From Marinithermus hydrothermalis DSM 14884 (GTDB lineage: Bacteria > Deinococcota > Deinococci > Deinococcales > Marinithermaceae): 64,000 nt of DNA. Location of the stretch: contig NC_015387.1 in the NCBI RefSeq assembly GCF_000195335.1, positions 1,422,001 through 1,486,000 of the forward strand, read 5' to 3'. Made by a program: the position numbers and the translations under genes. The first letter of the stretch is position 1. Each line of letters begins with the position of its first letter. Under the pieces are notes generated by a model. That model was not told where the DNA came from. It did no database searches and saw only the letters and a list, made by a program, of their open reading frames with translations. Shown piece by piece: positions 16,949 through 27,063 of the stretch.

Positions 16949-17821
16949 ATGGCCGACGCGATCGTGGTAGGGGCCGGCATCGCAGGCCTAGCTGCAGCGG
17001 ACGCTCTCCAACGCAAAGGGCTTCGCGTCACGGTCGTCAGCCCCACCCTCGGCGAGGCCAGCCGCGTCCCGGTCGCGCTCGTGAACCCGGTGCGCGGCCG
17101 CAGGGGCGCGATCGCGCCTGAAGCGGAAACGGCCCTCGAGGCCGCCTGGCGCTTCTACCCGCGCTTCGTGCCCGTGCACCCGGGCCTCCGACGTCCCGTG
17201 CCCCCTGAGGCCCAAGCCCGGTGGGACGCTCGGCTGCGCGAACGCGCCGTAGCGTACCGCTGGGAAGGCTCCACCCTGTACCTACCGGAGGCCTTCTGGC
17301 TCGAGCCGCGAGCGCTCCTCGCTCGGCTCGCGGCGGGGCTCGAGGTGATCCGGGACCGGGTGGTGGCGGGAGCGGCTGGGCGCGTGCGGCTCGCCAGCGG
17401 GCGGGAGCTCGCCGCCCCCCTCATCGTGTACACGACCGGCGCGTCCGGCGCGGCCCTCACCGGCCTTGGGGGGCGGTTCACGGCGGGCAGCTTACTCCTC
17501 ACGCATCAACGCTTCCCTGAAGCCCGCTCGTGGGGCGTGTTCGCCGCAGGGTGCGCGCTGGGCGGAAGCTACCGTCCCCACACCGACCGGTACGCGCCCC
17601 ACACCCCCACCCACGGCGAGGTCGCCTGGATTCTTGCGCAAGCCGAGGCGCTGCTCGGGTTCCGCCCCACCCCCGTCGGCGTGTGGGGCGGCGTGCGGTA
17701 CCGGTTGGACGGCCTGCACCTACGAGAAATTCCCGGTAAGGGCTGGGCCCTCACCGGGTTCGGTTCCACGGGGTTTCTCTACGCGCCCTTGTGGGCCGAG
17801 CGGCTCGCAGCGCGCCTCTAG
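16949..17821 (+). CDS. FAD-dependent oxidoreductase (DAO family), compact
   Basis: A 290-aa flavoprotein with an N-terminal dinucleotide fold ADAIVVGAGIAGLAAADAL and, near the C-terminus, the FAD-contacting GFGSTGFLYAPLWAERLA segment of the D-amino acid oxidase (DAO) superfamily. The length is short for that family (usually 350 or more). The middle contains VALVNPVRGRRGA, resembling the MnmC/glycine oxidase type. The substrate is unknown; proximity to miaB hints at, but does not show, a link to tRNA modification. I chose the ATG at 16949 since GGAGG lies 11-15 nt upstream and it begins the FAD motif. Its stop shares CTAG with the stop of the convergent lon gene. Confidence 0.75.
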   Translation: MADAIVVGAGIAGLAAADALQRKGLRVTVVSPTLGEASRVPVALVNPVRGRRGAIAPEAETALEAAWRFYPRFVPVHPGLRRPVPPEAQARWDARLRERAVAYRWEGSTLYLPEAFWLEPRALLARLAAGLEVIRDRVVAGAAGRVRLASGRELAAPLIVYTTGASGAALTGLGGRFTAGSLLLTHQRFPEARSWGVFAAGCALGGSYRPHTDRYAPHTPTHGEVAWILAQAEALLGFRPTPVGVWGGVRYRLDGLHLREIPGKGWALTGFGSTGFLYAPLWAERLAARL

Positions 17822-20193
17822 ACGCCCGGTTGCGCGCCCGGCCGTTCCGCCTCAGCCGGCAGTACCAGGGGTTTCGGCAAAAGCACCCGCCCCAGAACCT
17901 CCCCGACCTCCTCCACCAGCGTGATCTCGAGCTCTCCCCGGATCTCCTCCGGGATCTCCTCGAGCTCCGCCGCGTTCTCACGCGGGAGGATCACCTTGCG
18001 GATCCCAGCCTGGTGCGCGGCGAGGAGTTTTTCCTTCAATCCCCCGATCGCGAGGATCTTCCCGCGGAGCGTCACCTCCCCCGTCATGGCGACATCCATC
18101 CGCACCGGCCGGCCGGTAACCGCCGAGGCGATGGCCGTTGCGATCGTGATGCCCGCAGACGGCCCGTCCTTAGGCGTCGCGCCCTCCGGCACGTGCACGT
18201 GGATGTCCCACTTCGTGTGGAAATCCTCCGGCAATCCCCAAGCGTCCGCGTGCGCGCGGAGGTACGTAAGGGCAGCCTGGGCCGACTCCTTCATGACCTC
18301 CCCCAGGTTCCCCGTAAGGTTCAGCTTGCCCGTCCCCAGCACGGCCACGGCCTCGACCGTGAGGAGCTTCCCCCCCACCGGGGTCCAGGCCAGCCCCTGC
18401 GCCGCCCCCACCTGGGGCTCAGCCTCCATCCGGTCCGGCCGGTGCTTGGGCACGCCCAGGTAAGCCTGGATGTCGGCCGCGTCCACGGTCCGCACCCCCT
18501 CCCAGGGCTCCTCGAGGAACTGCTTGGCCGCCCGGCGGGCAAGCTTGCTCAGCTCGCGCTCGAGGTTCCGCACCCCGGCCTCCTCGGTGTACTCCGCGAT
18601 CACCCGGTCCAACGCCGCGTCCGTCAGCTCGATGCGGTCCGCCATTCCCGTGGCCTTAAGCTGCCGCGGCCAGAGGAAGTACCGGGCGATCTTCTTCTTC
18701 TCGTGCGCGGTGTAGCCGGGAATCTCGATCACTTCCATGCGGTCCAAGAGGGGCCGCGGGATGGTGGAGAGGGTGTTCGCGGTGGTGATGAAGAAAACCT
18801 TGGAGAGGTCGTAGGGCACCTCGAGGTAATGATCCTGAAAGGCGTGGTTCTGCTCCGGGTCAAGGACCTCGAGCAGCGCCGAGGCCGGGTCGCCCCGCCA
18901 GTCGGAGGAGAGCTTGTCCACCTCGTCCAGCAAGAAGACCGGGTTGATCACTCCCGCGGTCTTCATTCCCTGGATGATCTTGCCGGGCAACGCCCCGATG
19001 TAGGTGCGCCGGTGCCCCCGGATCTCAGCCTCGTCCCGCACACCACCCAGCGAGATGCGCACGAACGCGCGGTTCATGCTGCGGGCGACGGACCGCCCCA
19101 GCGAGGTCTTCCCCACGCCGGGCGGCCCCACGAGGCACAGGATCGGCGCGCGGCTCCGCTCTTCCGTTTCCTGCGTGAGCTGGCGCACCGCGAGGAACTC
19201 GAGAATCCGTTCCTTGACCTCCTCGAGGCCGTAATGGTCCTCATCCAGGATCTTGCGCGTGTGGTTGATGTCCAGAACCTCTTCCCGGGCCTCGCTCCAC
19301 GGCACGTCCAACAACCAGTCGAGGTAGGTGCGCACCACGGTAGCCTCGGGGCTCCCGGGTTGCATGCGCTCGAGGCGGCGGAGCTCTTTCAGGGCTTTCT
19401 CCTTCACCGCCTCCGGCATGCCTTTGGCCTCGATGCGCTCCCGCAGCTCGTCCACCTCCGCGAGCAGGTCCTCCCCACCCCCCAGCTCGCGCTGGATGGC
19501 CTTCATCTGCTCGCGCAGGTAGTACTCCCGCTGGTTCTGGTCCATCTGCTCCTTGACTCGAGCGGCGATCTTCTTGTCGATCTCGAAGCGCTCGAGGTCC
19601 CGCGTCAGGTAGCCGAGGACGAGCTTCAGGCGTTCCTCGAGGGCTTGGACCTCGAGGACCTTGATCTTGTCCTCGACGCTCCAGGTGGCGTGCTGGGTCA
19701 CCATGCCCACCAGGACCACGGGGTCTAGCGTGCTCTGGATCGCCTCGATCTGGTATCGGTCCAGCCGGAGGTTCTTGTTGGCAGCGACGTAACGCTCGAA
19801 GGCTTCCTTAACCTCCTGCATCAGCACGCGGACCACCGCGTCGTCGTAGTGGGAGGGTTCGGCCAACACCTCGCCCCGCGCGCGCAGGTACGGAGCAGGC
19901 ACGTAATCCAGGATCCGCACGCGGTTCTTGGCCTCCACCAGGACCTGCAGCGTGCCGTCCGGCAACCGCATGACCTGCTTGATCGCGGCCAGCACCCCGT
20001 GGGCGTACAGGTCACTCCCCAACGGATCGTCCACCTCGGGATCGCGTTGCGTCACCAGAAATAAGAACCGATCCGCGGCCATGGCCTCCTCGATCGCGCG
20101 TTTGGACTTCGCGCGCCCCACGTCGACCGGTGAGGTCACGTGAGGGAGGATGACCGTGTTCCGCAAGGGGATGACCGGCAATTCAAGTTGCAT
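17818..20193 (-). CDS. lon: ATP-dependent Lon protease
   Basis: A 791-aa LonA protease that degrades misfolded and short-lived regulatory proteins as a hexamer in the cytoplasm. The N-terminal substrate domain starts [16 protein letters not shown] coiled-coil linker leads to the AAA+ module with Walker [12 protein letters not shown] and Walker [11 protein letters not shown], and the C-terminal protease domain has the catalytic Ser in [14 protein letters not shown] and the catalytic Lys in [17 protein letters not shown]. The start at 20193 is set by GGAGG 4 nt upstream. A TAGAAT box lies about 20 nt before the start. Last of the tig, clpP, clpX, lon series. Confidence 0.97.
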   Translation of the reverse strand: MQLELPVIPLRNTVILPHVTSPVDVGRAKSKRAIEEAMAADRFLFLVTQRDPEVDDPLGSDLYAHGVLAAIKQVMRLPDGTLQVLVEAKNRVRILDYVPAPYLRARGEVLAEPSHYDDAVVRVLMQEVKEAFERYVAANKNLRLDRYQIEAIQSTLDPVVLVGMVTQHATWSVEDKIKVLEVQALEERLKLVLGYLTRDLERFEIDKKIAARVKEQMDQNQREYYLREQMKAIQRELGGGEDLLAEVDELRERIEAKGMPEAVKEKALKELRRLERMQPGSPEATVVRTYLDWLLDVPWSEAREEVLDINHTRKILDEDHYGLEEVKERILEFLAVRQLTQETEERSRAPILCLVGPPGVGKTSLGRSVARSMNRAFVRISLGGVRDEAEIRGHRRTYIGALPGKIIQGMKTAGVINPVFLLDEVDKLSSDWRGDPASALLEVLDPEQNHAFQDHYLEVPYDLSKVFFITTANTLSTIPRPLLDRMEVIEIPGYTAHEKKKIARYFLWPRQLKATGMADRIELTDAALDRVIAEYTEEAGVRNLERELSKLARRAAKQFLEEPWEGVRTVDAADIQAYLGVPKHRPDRMEAEPQVGAAQGLAWTPVGGKLLTVEAVAVLGTGKLNLTGNLGEVMKESAQAALTYLRAHADAWGLPEDFHTKWDIHVHVPEGATPKDGPSAGITIATAIASAVTGRPVRMDVAMTGEVTLRGKILAIGGLKEKLLAAHQAGIRKVILPRENAAELEEIPEEIRGELEITLVEEVGEVLGRVLLPKPLVLPAEAERPGAQPGV

Positions 20194-20274
20194 GTTGCCT
20201 CCTAAACCGATTCTACCCACCCTTGTTTAAGGCAAAGGGTCTTCAAGCGCACACACCCCTCGGGTCACGGGGTT

Positions 20275-21484
<1,210 letters not shown>

Positions 21485-21498
<14 letters not shown>

Positions 21499-22069
21499 GG
21501 CTCACCACCTGATCCACGATGCCGTACTCCTTAGCCATCTGGGCGTCCATCCAGAAGTTGCGGTCCGTGTCGCGCGTCACTTTTTCCAACGGTTGGCCCG
21601 TGTGCTGGGAGAGGATCTTGTTCAGGTTCTCCCGCATCTTCAGGATCTGCTCGGCCTCAATCGCGATGTCCGCAGCCTGGCCTCGAGCCCCACCCCAAGG
21701 CTGGTGAATCATCACGCGGGAGTGCGGCAACGCGTACCGCCGCCCCGGCTCCCCCGCAGCCAGGATCACCGCGGCCATGGAGGCCGCAAGCCCCACGCAG
21801 ATCGTGGAGACCGGGGCCCGCACGTACTGCATGGTGTCGTAGATCGCGAGGCCCGCGTCCACCTCCCCGCCGGGGGAGTTGATGTAGAGCTTGATCTCCT
21901 GGTTGGGGTTCTGCGCCTCGAGGAACAGGATCTGGGCCACCACCGTATTCGCGACCTGGGTGTCGATCGGGGTGCCCAGGAAGATGATCCGGTCTTTCAA
22001 GAGGCGGGAGTAGATGTCGTAGACGCGTTCGCCTCGTGCGGTCTGCTCGATTACGTAAGGAACCACCAT
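21485..22069 (-). CDS. clpP: ClpP serine protease subunit
   Basis: A 194-aa proteolytic subunit that forms a 14-mer barrel with ClpX. The catalytic triad is visible: Ser in [14 protein letters not shown], His in [14 protein letters not shown] and Asp in [10 protein letters not shown]. The N-terminus [20 protein letters not shown] is the normal one for the family. AGGAG lies before the ATG and a TAGAAT -10 box lies 11 nt upstream, so it can be transcribed independently of tig. The clpX start overlaps its end. Confidence 0.97.
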
Positions 22070-22080
22070 AGCCGACTCCT

Positions 22081-22086
22081 ATTCTA
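22081..22086 (-). promoter_or_regulatory. -10 box of clpP
   Basis: TAGAAT on the minus strand, 11 nt before the clpP ATG, without a convincing -35. Gives a short leader that contains AGGAG. Confidence 0.5.
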
Positions 22087-22142
22087 TCCCCTGCGCGGAG
22101 CCCAAAGGGAACGAAACCCGCATTTCACGGCGATACAAACCT

Positions 22143-22173
22143 GGCCCGGAACCGACGAGCGCGATTCCGGGCC
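22143..22173 (-). terminator. hairpin terminator after tig
   Basis: GGCCCGGAA / TTCCGGGCC, a perfect 9-bp stem with a 13-nt loop, 17 nt after the tig stop. A weak GGTTTGT follows on the minus strand, so termination may be partial and some transcripts may continue into clpP. Confidence 0.6.
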
Positions 22174-22189
22174 GGAAAGAGCCCCCGCG

Positions 22190-23413
22190 TTACCCCAGGC
22201 GCTTCACGGCCTCCTCGAGCGCCTTCTCCCGCAGCAAGCCCAGCCGCTGCCGCTCCAGTTCCGTCGGCCCCACCGCCCGCTGGAACTCCGCAGGCGTCAT
22301 GCCGTACGAGCGCGCCAGCGCCGCGAGGTGCTCCTTCCACTCCTCATCGGTCAGCTCCACCCCCAGGTCCTCCACGAGCTTTTCCAGCGCCAACCCCCGG
22401 CGCACGCGACGCTCGGCCTGTTGGCGGAGGTCCTGCTTGAACTCCTCGAGCTTACCTTCCTTCTCTAGGTCCTTCAGGTAGTCCCGAAGGGGCACGCCCC
22501 GCTGCGCAAGGTCCTCCTCCAAGTGGCGCAGGAGGTGGCGTTCCTCCTCCGCGATCATGGAAGGCGGAATCTCCACCTCGAGGGCCTGCGCGAGCTTATC
22601 CAAGAACTCGTCTTTCTTGGCCTGTGCGAACTCCCGGTCGGCCTGCCGCTCGAGGCTTTCCCGAACCTTACCTTTGAGCTCCTCCAGGTTCTCCGCTTCA
22701 GCGGTCTTGGCGAACTCGTCGTCCAGCTCCGGGAGGCGCACCTCCTTGACCTCGAGGATCCTCGTGCGGACCTCGCGGGTCACGTTCCCCTCTTCGTCCT
22801 TGATGGGCACCTGCACCTCATCCCCGGCCTTGGCGCCCATGAGGGCCTCCTTCACGTGCGGCTGTGCCCGCGTAAGATCCACCGGGAAGCGCGCGCCGTC
22901 CTCGGTCTCGATCACCACGTGGTCGCCCTCTCGCGCCTCCCGCTCCACCGTGACGATCTCGGCGTAGCGCTGACGCAAGCGCTCGAGCGCCTCAGCGACC
23001 ATCTCCTCCGTGACCTCGACGCGCTTGGCCTCGAGGGCGAAGGACTGCCAGTCGGGCAGCGTCACCTCGGGGTAGTTCTCCACCTCAGCCACGTAGGTGA
23101 AGGGCTGCCCTTCCTCCACCGGGCTGGTCTCGTCCTCCACGATGCGGGCGCTTACCGGCAGGAGCTCGAGTTCCTTGACGGCCTCGGGATACGTGCGGTC
23201 CACCAACCGCTCGCGCGCCTCGGCCAGCAGGGCCTCCCGCCCAATCCGGGCCTCGATGACCTTGCGCGGCGCCTTGCCCGGACGGAATCCGGGGACGCGC
23301 ACCCGTTTCGCATACTCCTTGACCACGGACTCGTAGGTGCGCGCGACCTCCTCCGCCGGCACTTCTACCTTGATTTTCACACGATACCCTTCGCGCTCCA
23401 GGATCTCCGCCAT
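22190..23413 (-). CDS. tig: trigger factor chaperone
   Basis: A 407-aa ribosome-associated chaperone. The N-terminal domain has the ribosome-binding signature VPGFRPGKAPRKVIEARIG (about residues 44-62). A FKBP-type prolyl isomerase domain follows (about 150-235, with EGDHVVIETEDG), then a helical, highly charged C-terminal cradle ending EEAVKRLG. It shields nascent chains at the ribosome exit. I chose the ATG at 23413 because GAGGTG lies upstream. A strong promoter about 155 nt away gives a long leader. Placement next to clpP and clpX is the usual bacterial order. Confidence 0.96.
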   Translation of the reverse strand: MAEILEREGYRVKIKVEVPAEEVARTYESVVKEYAKRVRVPGFRPGKAPRKVIEARIGREALLAEARERLVDRTYPEAVKELELLPVSARIVEDETSPVEEGQPFTYVAEVENYPEVTLPDWQSFALEAKRVEVTEEMVAEALERLRQRYAEIVTVEREAREGDHVVIETEDGARFPVDLTRAQPHVKEALMGAKAGDEVQVPIKDEEGNVTREVRTRILEVKEVRLPELDDEFAKTAEAENLEELKGKVRESLERQADREFAQAKKDEFLDKLAQALEVEIPPSMIAEEERHLLRHLEEDLAQRGVPLRDYLKDLEKEGKLEEFKQDLRQQAERRVRRGLALEKLVEDLGVELTDEEWKEHLAALARSYGMTPAEFQRAVGPTELERQRLGLLREKALEEAVKRLG

Positions 23414-23565
23414 GCTACACCTCACAAACAGAAACGGCCCGACCCCTTTCCGGAAGCGGACTTAAGCCCTCGCGGCCCGGTTCACGTTCCGCCCCCCGTA
23501 CGTCGTCGCGGCCGCGTTCTTCGGCCCACTGTGCCCACCAACGCCAGGGCACCTCCAGCGCACTG

Positions 23566-23594
23566 AGCATACTCCGAGCCCCTACCAGCGTCAA
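23566..23594 (-). promoter_or_regulatory. sigma-A promoter of tig
   Basis: On the minus strand: TTGACG (23589-23594), 17-nt spacer, TATGCT (23566-23571). Start of transcription near 23559 would leave a leader of about 145 nt, which I find otherwise gene-free. Confidence 0.75.
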
Positions 23595-23613
23595 CTCCAG
23601 CGCCCGTTTAGGG

Positions 23614-24084
23614 TCAAGGCCCGAGCGTGAAGCGGTACTGCCCCACCCGCACCCCGTTAAACAAGAAGTACACCTCCCACTCCCCAGCCTCGGCTCGAGC
23701 AAGAGCTGGACTGAGCTTGATGAACCAGTAGGTTCGGATGGGCCGACCAATCATGCCCGGCGTGACCTCGAAGACAAAAGCCTCCTCGCCCACCTCCCCG
23801 CTCGGCGCGAGCGTCAGCATCTCCAGCGGGTACCGGCCCACGTCCTCGGCACGAAACGCCCAGGTCAGGATCATCAGCACCGCCCTATCGCTCCCGCTAA
23901 ACCGCTCGCGCGCTTCGCGGATCACGTAGGTGGAGAAGTCCTCCGGGTTCCAGTACGCTACCGGCACCCCGGCCTCCACTCGAGCGAGCGGCGGGGTCTC
24001 CGCCCAAGCCCCTCCCAGCAGGAGGGAAAGACCGGCCACAAGCACAGCGATCCCCGTTCGCTTCGCGTAGCGCGTCCCTACCAC
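23614..24084 (-). CDS. exported protein of unknown function
   Basis: A 156-aa protein with a basic N-terminus and signal peptide (cleavage probable after GGAWA, near residue 28). The mature part is beta-rich, with the conserved-looking blocks YWNPEDFSTYVIREARERF and, near the end, WEVYFLFNGVRVGQYRFTLGP, which could be an immunoglobulin-like or domain-closing strand pair. No cysteines or catalytic motif. The GTG start lies 6 nt after a TAGGCT box, so the message is probably leaderless. It stands alone between tig and the tRNA pair. I do not recognise the family. Confidence 0.65.
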   Translation of the reverse strand: MVGTRYAKRTGIAVLVAGLSLLLGGAWAETPPLARVEAGVPVAYWNPEDFSTYVIREARERFSGSDRAVLMILTWAFRAEDVGRYPLEMLTLAPSGEVGEEAFVFEVTPGMIGRPIRTYWFIKLSPALARAEAGEWEVYFLFNGVRVGQYRFTLGP

Positions 24085-24173
24085 GCCCCAAGCCTACCCG
24101 GGGGCGGCTTCACCACAAGGTGACGTACCCCCCAAGGCCCAACCGTGCCCCGGTTGCGCGGCGTTAGAAACAG

Positions 24174-24301
24174 GAGAAGCGGCCCGGGCGCCTGGTGCGA
24201 GGAGCGGGACTTGAACCCGCACGGGTTTCCCCACCAGATCCTAAGTCTGGCGCGTCTACCAATTCCGCCATCCTCGCGCGCCGCGCCGGGCCGCTTTTCT
24301 C
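24174..24301 (-). other. inverted repeat bracketing tRNA-Leu (probable processing stem)
   Basis: On the minus strand the tRNA is preceded by AAGCGGCCCGG (with GAGAA before it) and followed by CCGGGCCGCTT (with CTC after it): an 11-bp perfect pairing, extended past a small bulge, enclosing the whole tRNA. It resembles the stems that flank rRNAs for RNase III processing, and the 3' arm may also help termination. Confidence 0.5.
24193..24277 (-). tRNA. tRNA-Leu (TAG)
   Basis: An 85-nt class II tRNA with acceptor GCGAGGA / TCCTCGC, anticodon stem CCAGA / TCTGG, loop CTTAGGA (anticodon TAG), a long variable arm, T arm GCGGG / CCCGC with TTCAAGT, and an encoded CCA end. Confidence 0.96.
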
Positions 24302-24332
24302 AAGAATACCACCCCGCGCGGGGTGGCTAATC

Positions 24333-24410
24333 TGGGGTGAGCGATGGGACTTGAACCCACGACCCCCGGTTCCACAGACCGGTGCTCTAACCAGCTGAGC
24401 TACGCTCACC
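24333..24410 (-). tRNA. tRNA-His (GTG)
   Basis: A 77-nt cloverleaf plus the extra G-1 (24410) that pairs with discriminator C73, the histidine identity element. Acceptor GTGAGCG / CGCTCAC, anticodon stem CCGGT / ACCGG with loop CTGTGGA (anticodon GTG), encoded CCA. Upstream of tRNA-Leu on the same transcript. Confidence 0.96.
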
Positions 24411-24426
24411 ACGCCCAGCACCCGCC

Positions 24427-24455
24427 ATTTTAGAGGCTCACCCCCAATGCGTCAA
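24427..24455 (-). promoter_or_regulatory. sigma-A promoter of the tRNA-His/tRNA-Leu operon
   Basis: On the minus strand: TTGACG (24450-24455), 17-nt spacer, TAAAAT (24427-24432), about 17 nt before tRNA-His. The spacing is ideal, and no other promoter is seen between the two tRNAs. Confidence 0.85.
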
Positions 24456-24532
24456 GCGCCCCGCGCTCGAATACACTAAGGAGGAGGGCTAGACGCCCAA
24501 AGTAAGTGCAAAGACCCGAAACCGGAGGTAGC

Positions 24533-26431
24533 GTGGCGCGGTTAGCCCTAATCCTACACCACCATCAACCCTATGGCGCGCCATCCAGCACATACGCGGC
24601 CGCCTACGAATCGACGTACCGACCCATCCTCGAGGTGATCGAACGTACCCCCCAAGTCCACGTCCTCCTACACTACAGCGGCAGCCTGCTCGACTGGCTC
24701 GAGGCTCACCACCCCGAGTTCCTCGAGCGCGTCGCGCAGCTGGCCGCCCAAAACCGCGTGGAGGTACTCGGGGGCGCGCTGTACGAGGCGGTGCTACCGC
24801 TTTTACCCGAGCGGGACGTGGAAGGTCAGCTGGAGGACATGGCCGAACGCGTCGAGGAGGTCTTCGGGGTGGAGGCACTCGGCGCGTGGCTGCCCGAGCG
24901 GGTGTGGGAGCCCTGCCTGGCGCGCGCCTTGACCGCGGCCGGGTACCGCTATACCCTGCTCGACGAGCTGGCCTTTACCGCGGCCGGCCTCCCCCCTCAG
25001 GCCCGCGTCGCCCCGGTCATCACCGGGCACGACACGCACCTCCTGCGCGTCTACCCCATCACTCAGGCCCTCAGCGCCGCCCTGTGCGGATCCACCTCCC
25101 TTCCCGAGTTGCCTCCAGAAGGGTTGTGGGTTGCGGCGGTCCCCGCCGAGTCCGTGCGTTGTATCCAGCGCCTCGAGCGCACCCTGCGCGAGGCTTTGGA
25201 TAGTGGGCACACGTGGGTGCTCTTGCGGGAGACCCTGCACGCGCCGGCCGTCCGCGCCTACCTGCCCGCCGCGGCGCATCTCGAGCTGGAGCGCCAGGCC
25301 CTCCCCCCAGAAACCCAAGCGCGTTGGCTACAGTGTAGAGAGTTGCTAGGAGAAGCGGCGACCGGGGTGATGCGCGGCGCGCCCTTCCATAACTTCCTCT
25401 CCCGATACCCACAAGCGCTTGACCTTTGGGCCAAGATGCGGTACGTCTCCGAAAAGGTAGAGGAAACCAAACGCCCTCCGGAGGAGGCCTACCGCGCCTT
25501 GTACCGCGCTCAGGCCGCCGACGCTTTCTGGCCGGCGGCCTCCGGGGGCGTCTACCGACCGGAGATCCGGATCGCTGCCTGGCGCGCTTTGATCGAGGCG
25601 GAGAACGCCTGCGAACCCCGGAAGTACGCCTGGCTCGAGATCGAGCAGGAGGACATCGATCAGGACGGGGAGGCCGAGATCATCGCGGAAAGCCACACGC
25701 TTAACCTGTACTTCCGCCCTCGCGACGGGGGCAGTTTGTTCGCCCTGGACGTTCGCGAAGTGGCTTGGCCCCTCCTCGCAGCGATGGTTCAACCCCCCGA
25801 ACCGCAGATCCCCGCGCCGGGCCTTCCCACCCGCAGCCTGTTCGACTTCGTCTGGCCGGACACGACCGACCTCGAGGCCTTCCTCTCCGGAGACAGCACC
25901 TCGCTAGCGGGGTTTCACGAAACCGCATTCCAGGCCGCCAAGTACCGTGACCGCATCACCCTGAGCGCCGAGTGCACCTTCCAAACCCCGGAGGGAACGC
26001 CGGTACAGCTAGGGTTGCGGAAAACGGTTCGGGTCCTGCACCGCGACGAAACCATCGCGTTTGAGTGGCGCCTTGCGAATCTGTGCGCCCTGGAGTTCCA
26101 CGGGCTTTACGCAACGAACCTGCACTTCGCCGCGCCCACCCCCGCCACGGTCGCGCTCGAGGTGGATGGGGCCGCCCGCCCGGTCGAAACGCCGTGGGTA
26201 GCGCACGACGCGACCCGCGCCTGCTGGCGGAACGCGGCCGTGCCCCTCGAGGCCTGCCTGGAGTTCGGCTCCCGGCCCGCCGCGCTTTGGCACTACCCCA
26301 TCCAGGCGCGTGCGCCGCAGCAAAAAGCCGCGTGGTTCCAGGGGTTCGGCTGGATGCTGGTCTTCCCGCTGAGCTTATCGGCCAACCGCAGCCGCCGGTT
26401 CCGCGTCACGCTCCGGTTGCGCCATGGGTAG
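24533..26431 (+). CDS. glycoside hydrolase family 57 glucan enzyme
   Basis: A 632-aa enzyme of family GH57, a retaining family including thermophilic 4-alpha-glucanotransferases and alpha-amylases. GH57 region 1 is ALILHHHQPYG at the N-terminus; region 3 with the nucleophile Glu is AWLPERVWEP (about residue 125); LLDELAFT and GHDTHLLRVYP follow. The C-terminal half is the beta-rich domain of the 4-alpha-glucanotransferase/DUF1926 type. No signal peptide, so it acts on cytoplasmic alpha-glucan. I chose the GTG at 24533 because GGAGGTA lies upstream. The stop overlaps the next gene by 8 nt. Confidence 0.88.
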   Translation: MARLALILHHHQPYGAPSSTYAAAYESTYRPILEVIERTPQVHVLLHYSGSLLDWLEAHHPEFLERVAQLAAQNRVEVLGGALYEAVLPLLPERDVEGQLEDMAERVEEVFGVEALGAWLPERVWEPCLARALTAAGYRYTLLDELAFTAAGLPPQARVAPVITGHDTHLLRVYPITQALSAALCGSTSLPELPPEGLWVAAVPAESVRCIQRLERTLREALDSGHTWVLLRETLHAPAVRAYLPAAAHLELERQALPPETQARWLQCRELLGEAATGVMRGAPFHNFLSRYPQALDLWAKMRYVSEKVEETKRPPEEAYRALYRAQAADAFWPAASGGVYRPEIRIAAWRALIEAENACEPRKYAWLEIEQEDIDQDGEAEIIAESHTLNLYFRPRDGGSLFALDVREVAWPLLAAMVQPPEPQIPAPGLPTRSLFDFVWPDTTDLEAFLSGDSTSLAGFHETAFQAAKYRDRITLSAECTFQTPEGTPVQLGLRKTVRVLHRDETIAFEWRLANLCALEFHGLYATNLHFAAPTPATVALEVDGAARPVETPWVAHDATRACWRNAAVPLEACLEFGSRPAALWHYPIQARAPQQKAAWFQGFGWMLVFPLSLSANRSRRFRVTLRLRHG

Positions 26432-26999
26432 CCCCGTTCGTTTCCTTTTCCAGCTACAAGCCACGCTGCTGCTCGTGGGGCTCGTGTGGATGGGGCTCGG
26501 GGGATACGCCCTTGTCGCACGCCCGGATCCCTTTCGGGACACGGTCGCCTTCCTGGCGCTGTTCGGCGCGCTCGTGGGCCTCGAAGGCGTGTTTCGCCGG
26601 GCCTTTCCGCGATCTTTGGACCAGGCGGAAGGCATGCTGCGCCAGCTAGGGCGCGCCCTTCGGCGGCTCGGGTTTGGGCATACACACGGGCTTGCCCTGG
26701 CGCTGCTCAGCGGCACCGCGGAGGAGGTGTTCTTCCGAGGAGGGCTGCAAAACCTTTTATTAGGCTTCCTTCCGGGAGGGAGCGCTATTCTCCTGCAAGC
26801 CGGGGTCTTCGCCGCGCTTCACCCGGTTTCCGATCGACGCGCCTGGGCGTACCCGGTCTGGACGTTCCTCGCCGGCGTGCTGTTTGGGGTGACGTACGCG
26901 GTGACAGGCAGCCTCATCCCGGGGATCCTGGCGCATTATTTGTATAACGCCAAGGGGTTTTACGCCATGCTGGACTCGTCCCACCCTGATCCGCATTGA
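26424..26999 (+). CDS. CPBP family intramembrane metalloprotease
   Basis: A 191-aa multi-span membrane protein with the CPBP (CAAX protease/bacteriocin-processing) motifs: GTAEEVFFRGGLQ, containing EExxxR, then FAALHPV and a late HYLYNAKG that supply the His and Asn ligands. Bacterial CPBP proteins are intramembrane glutamate proteases or processing and immunity factors; the substrate is unknown. It overlaps the GH57 gene by 8 nt and is probably translationally coupled to it. Confidence 0.85.
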   Translation: MGSPVRFLFQLQATLLLVGLVWMGLGGYALVARPDPFRDTVAFLALFGALVGLEGVFRRAFPRSLDQAEGMLRQLGRALRRLGFGHTHGLALALLSGTAEEVFFRGGLQNLLLGFLPGGSAILLQAGVFAALHPVSDRRAWAYPVWTFLAGVLFGVTYAVTGSLIPGILAHYLYNAKGFYAMLDSSHPDPH

Positions 27000-27031
27000 T
27001 CCTCGTTCAATCAAGCACTAAGGCGCGTTTT

Positions 27032-27040
27032 TGGTATGAT
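27032..27040 (+). promoter_or_regulatory. extended -10 promoter of icd
   Basis: TGG followed by TATGAT (27035-27040) forms an extended -10 element; there is no good -35. The predicted transcript has a short leader with GGAGG ahead of the icd ATG. Confidence 0.6.
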
Positions 27041-27063
27041 GCTGCCGCAGGGAGGTTGCACAC

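Noticed and set aside
17791-19728. A 645-codon frame on the plus strand across lon
   Set aside because: Antisense shadow of lon; composition is R, P, H, L-rich without domain motifs.
23415-23750. 111-codon minus-strand frame between tig and the exported protein
   Set aside because: Its upstream half is the shadow of the exported-protein gene and the rest covers the tig promoter and leader; no ribosome site or motif.
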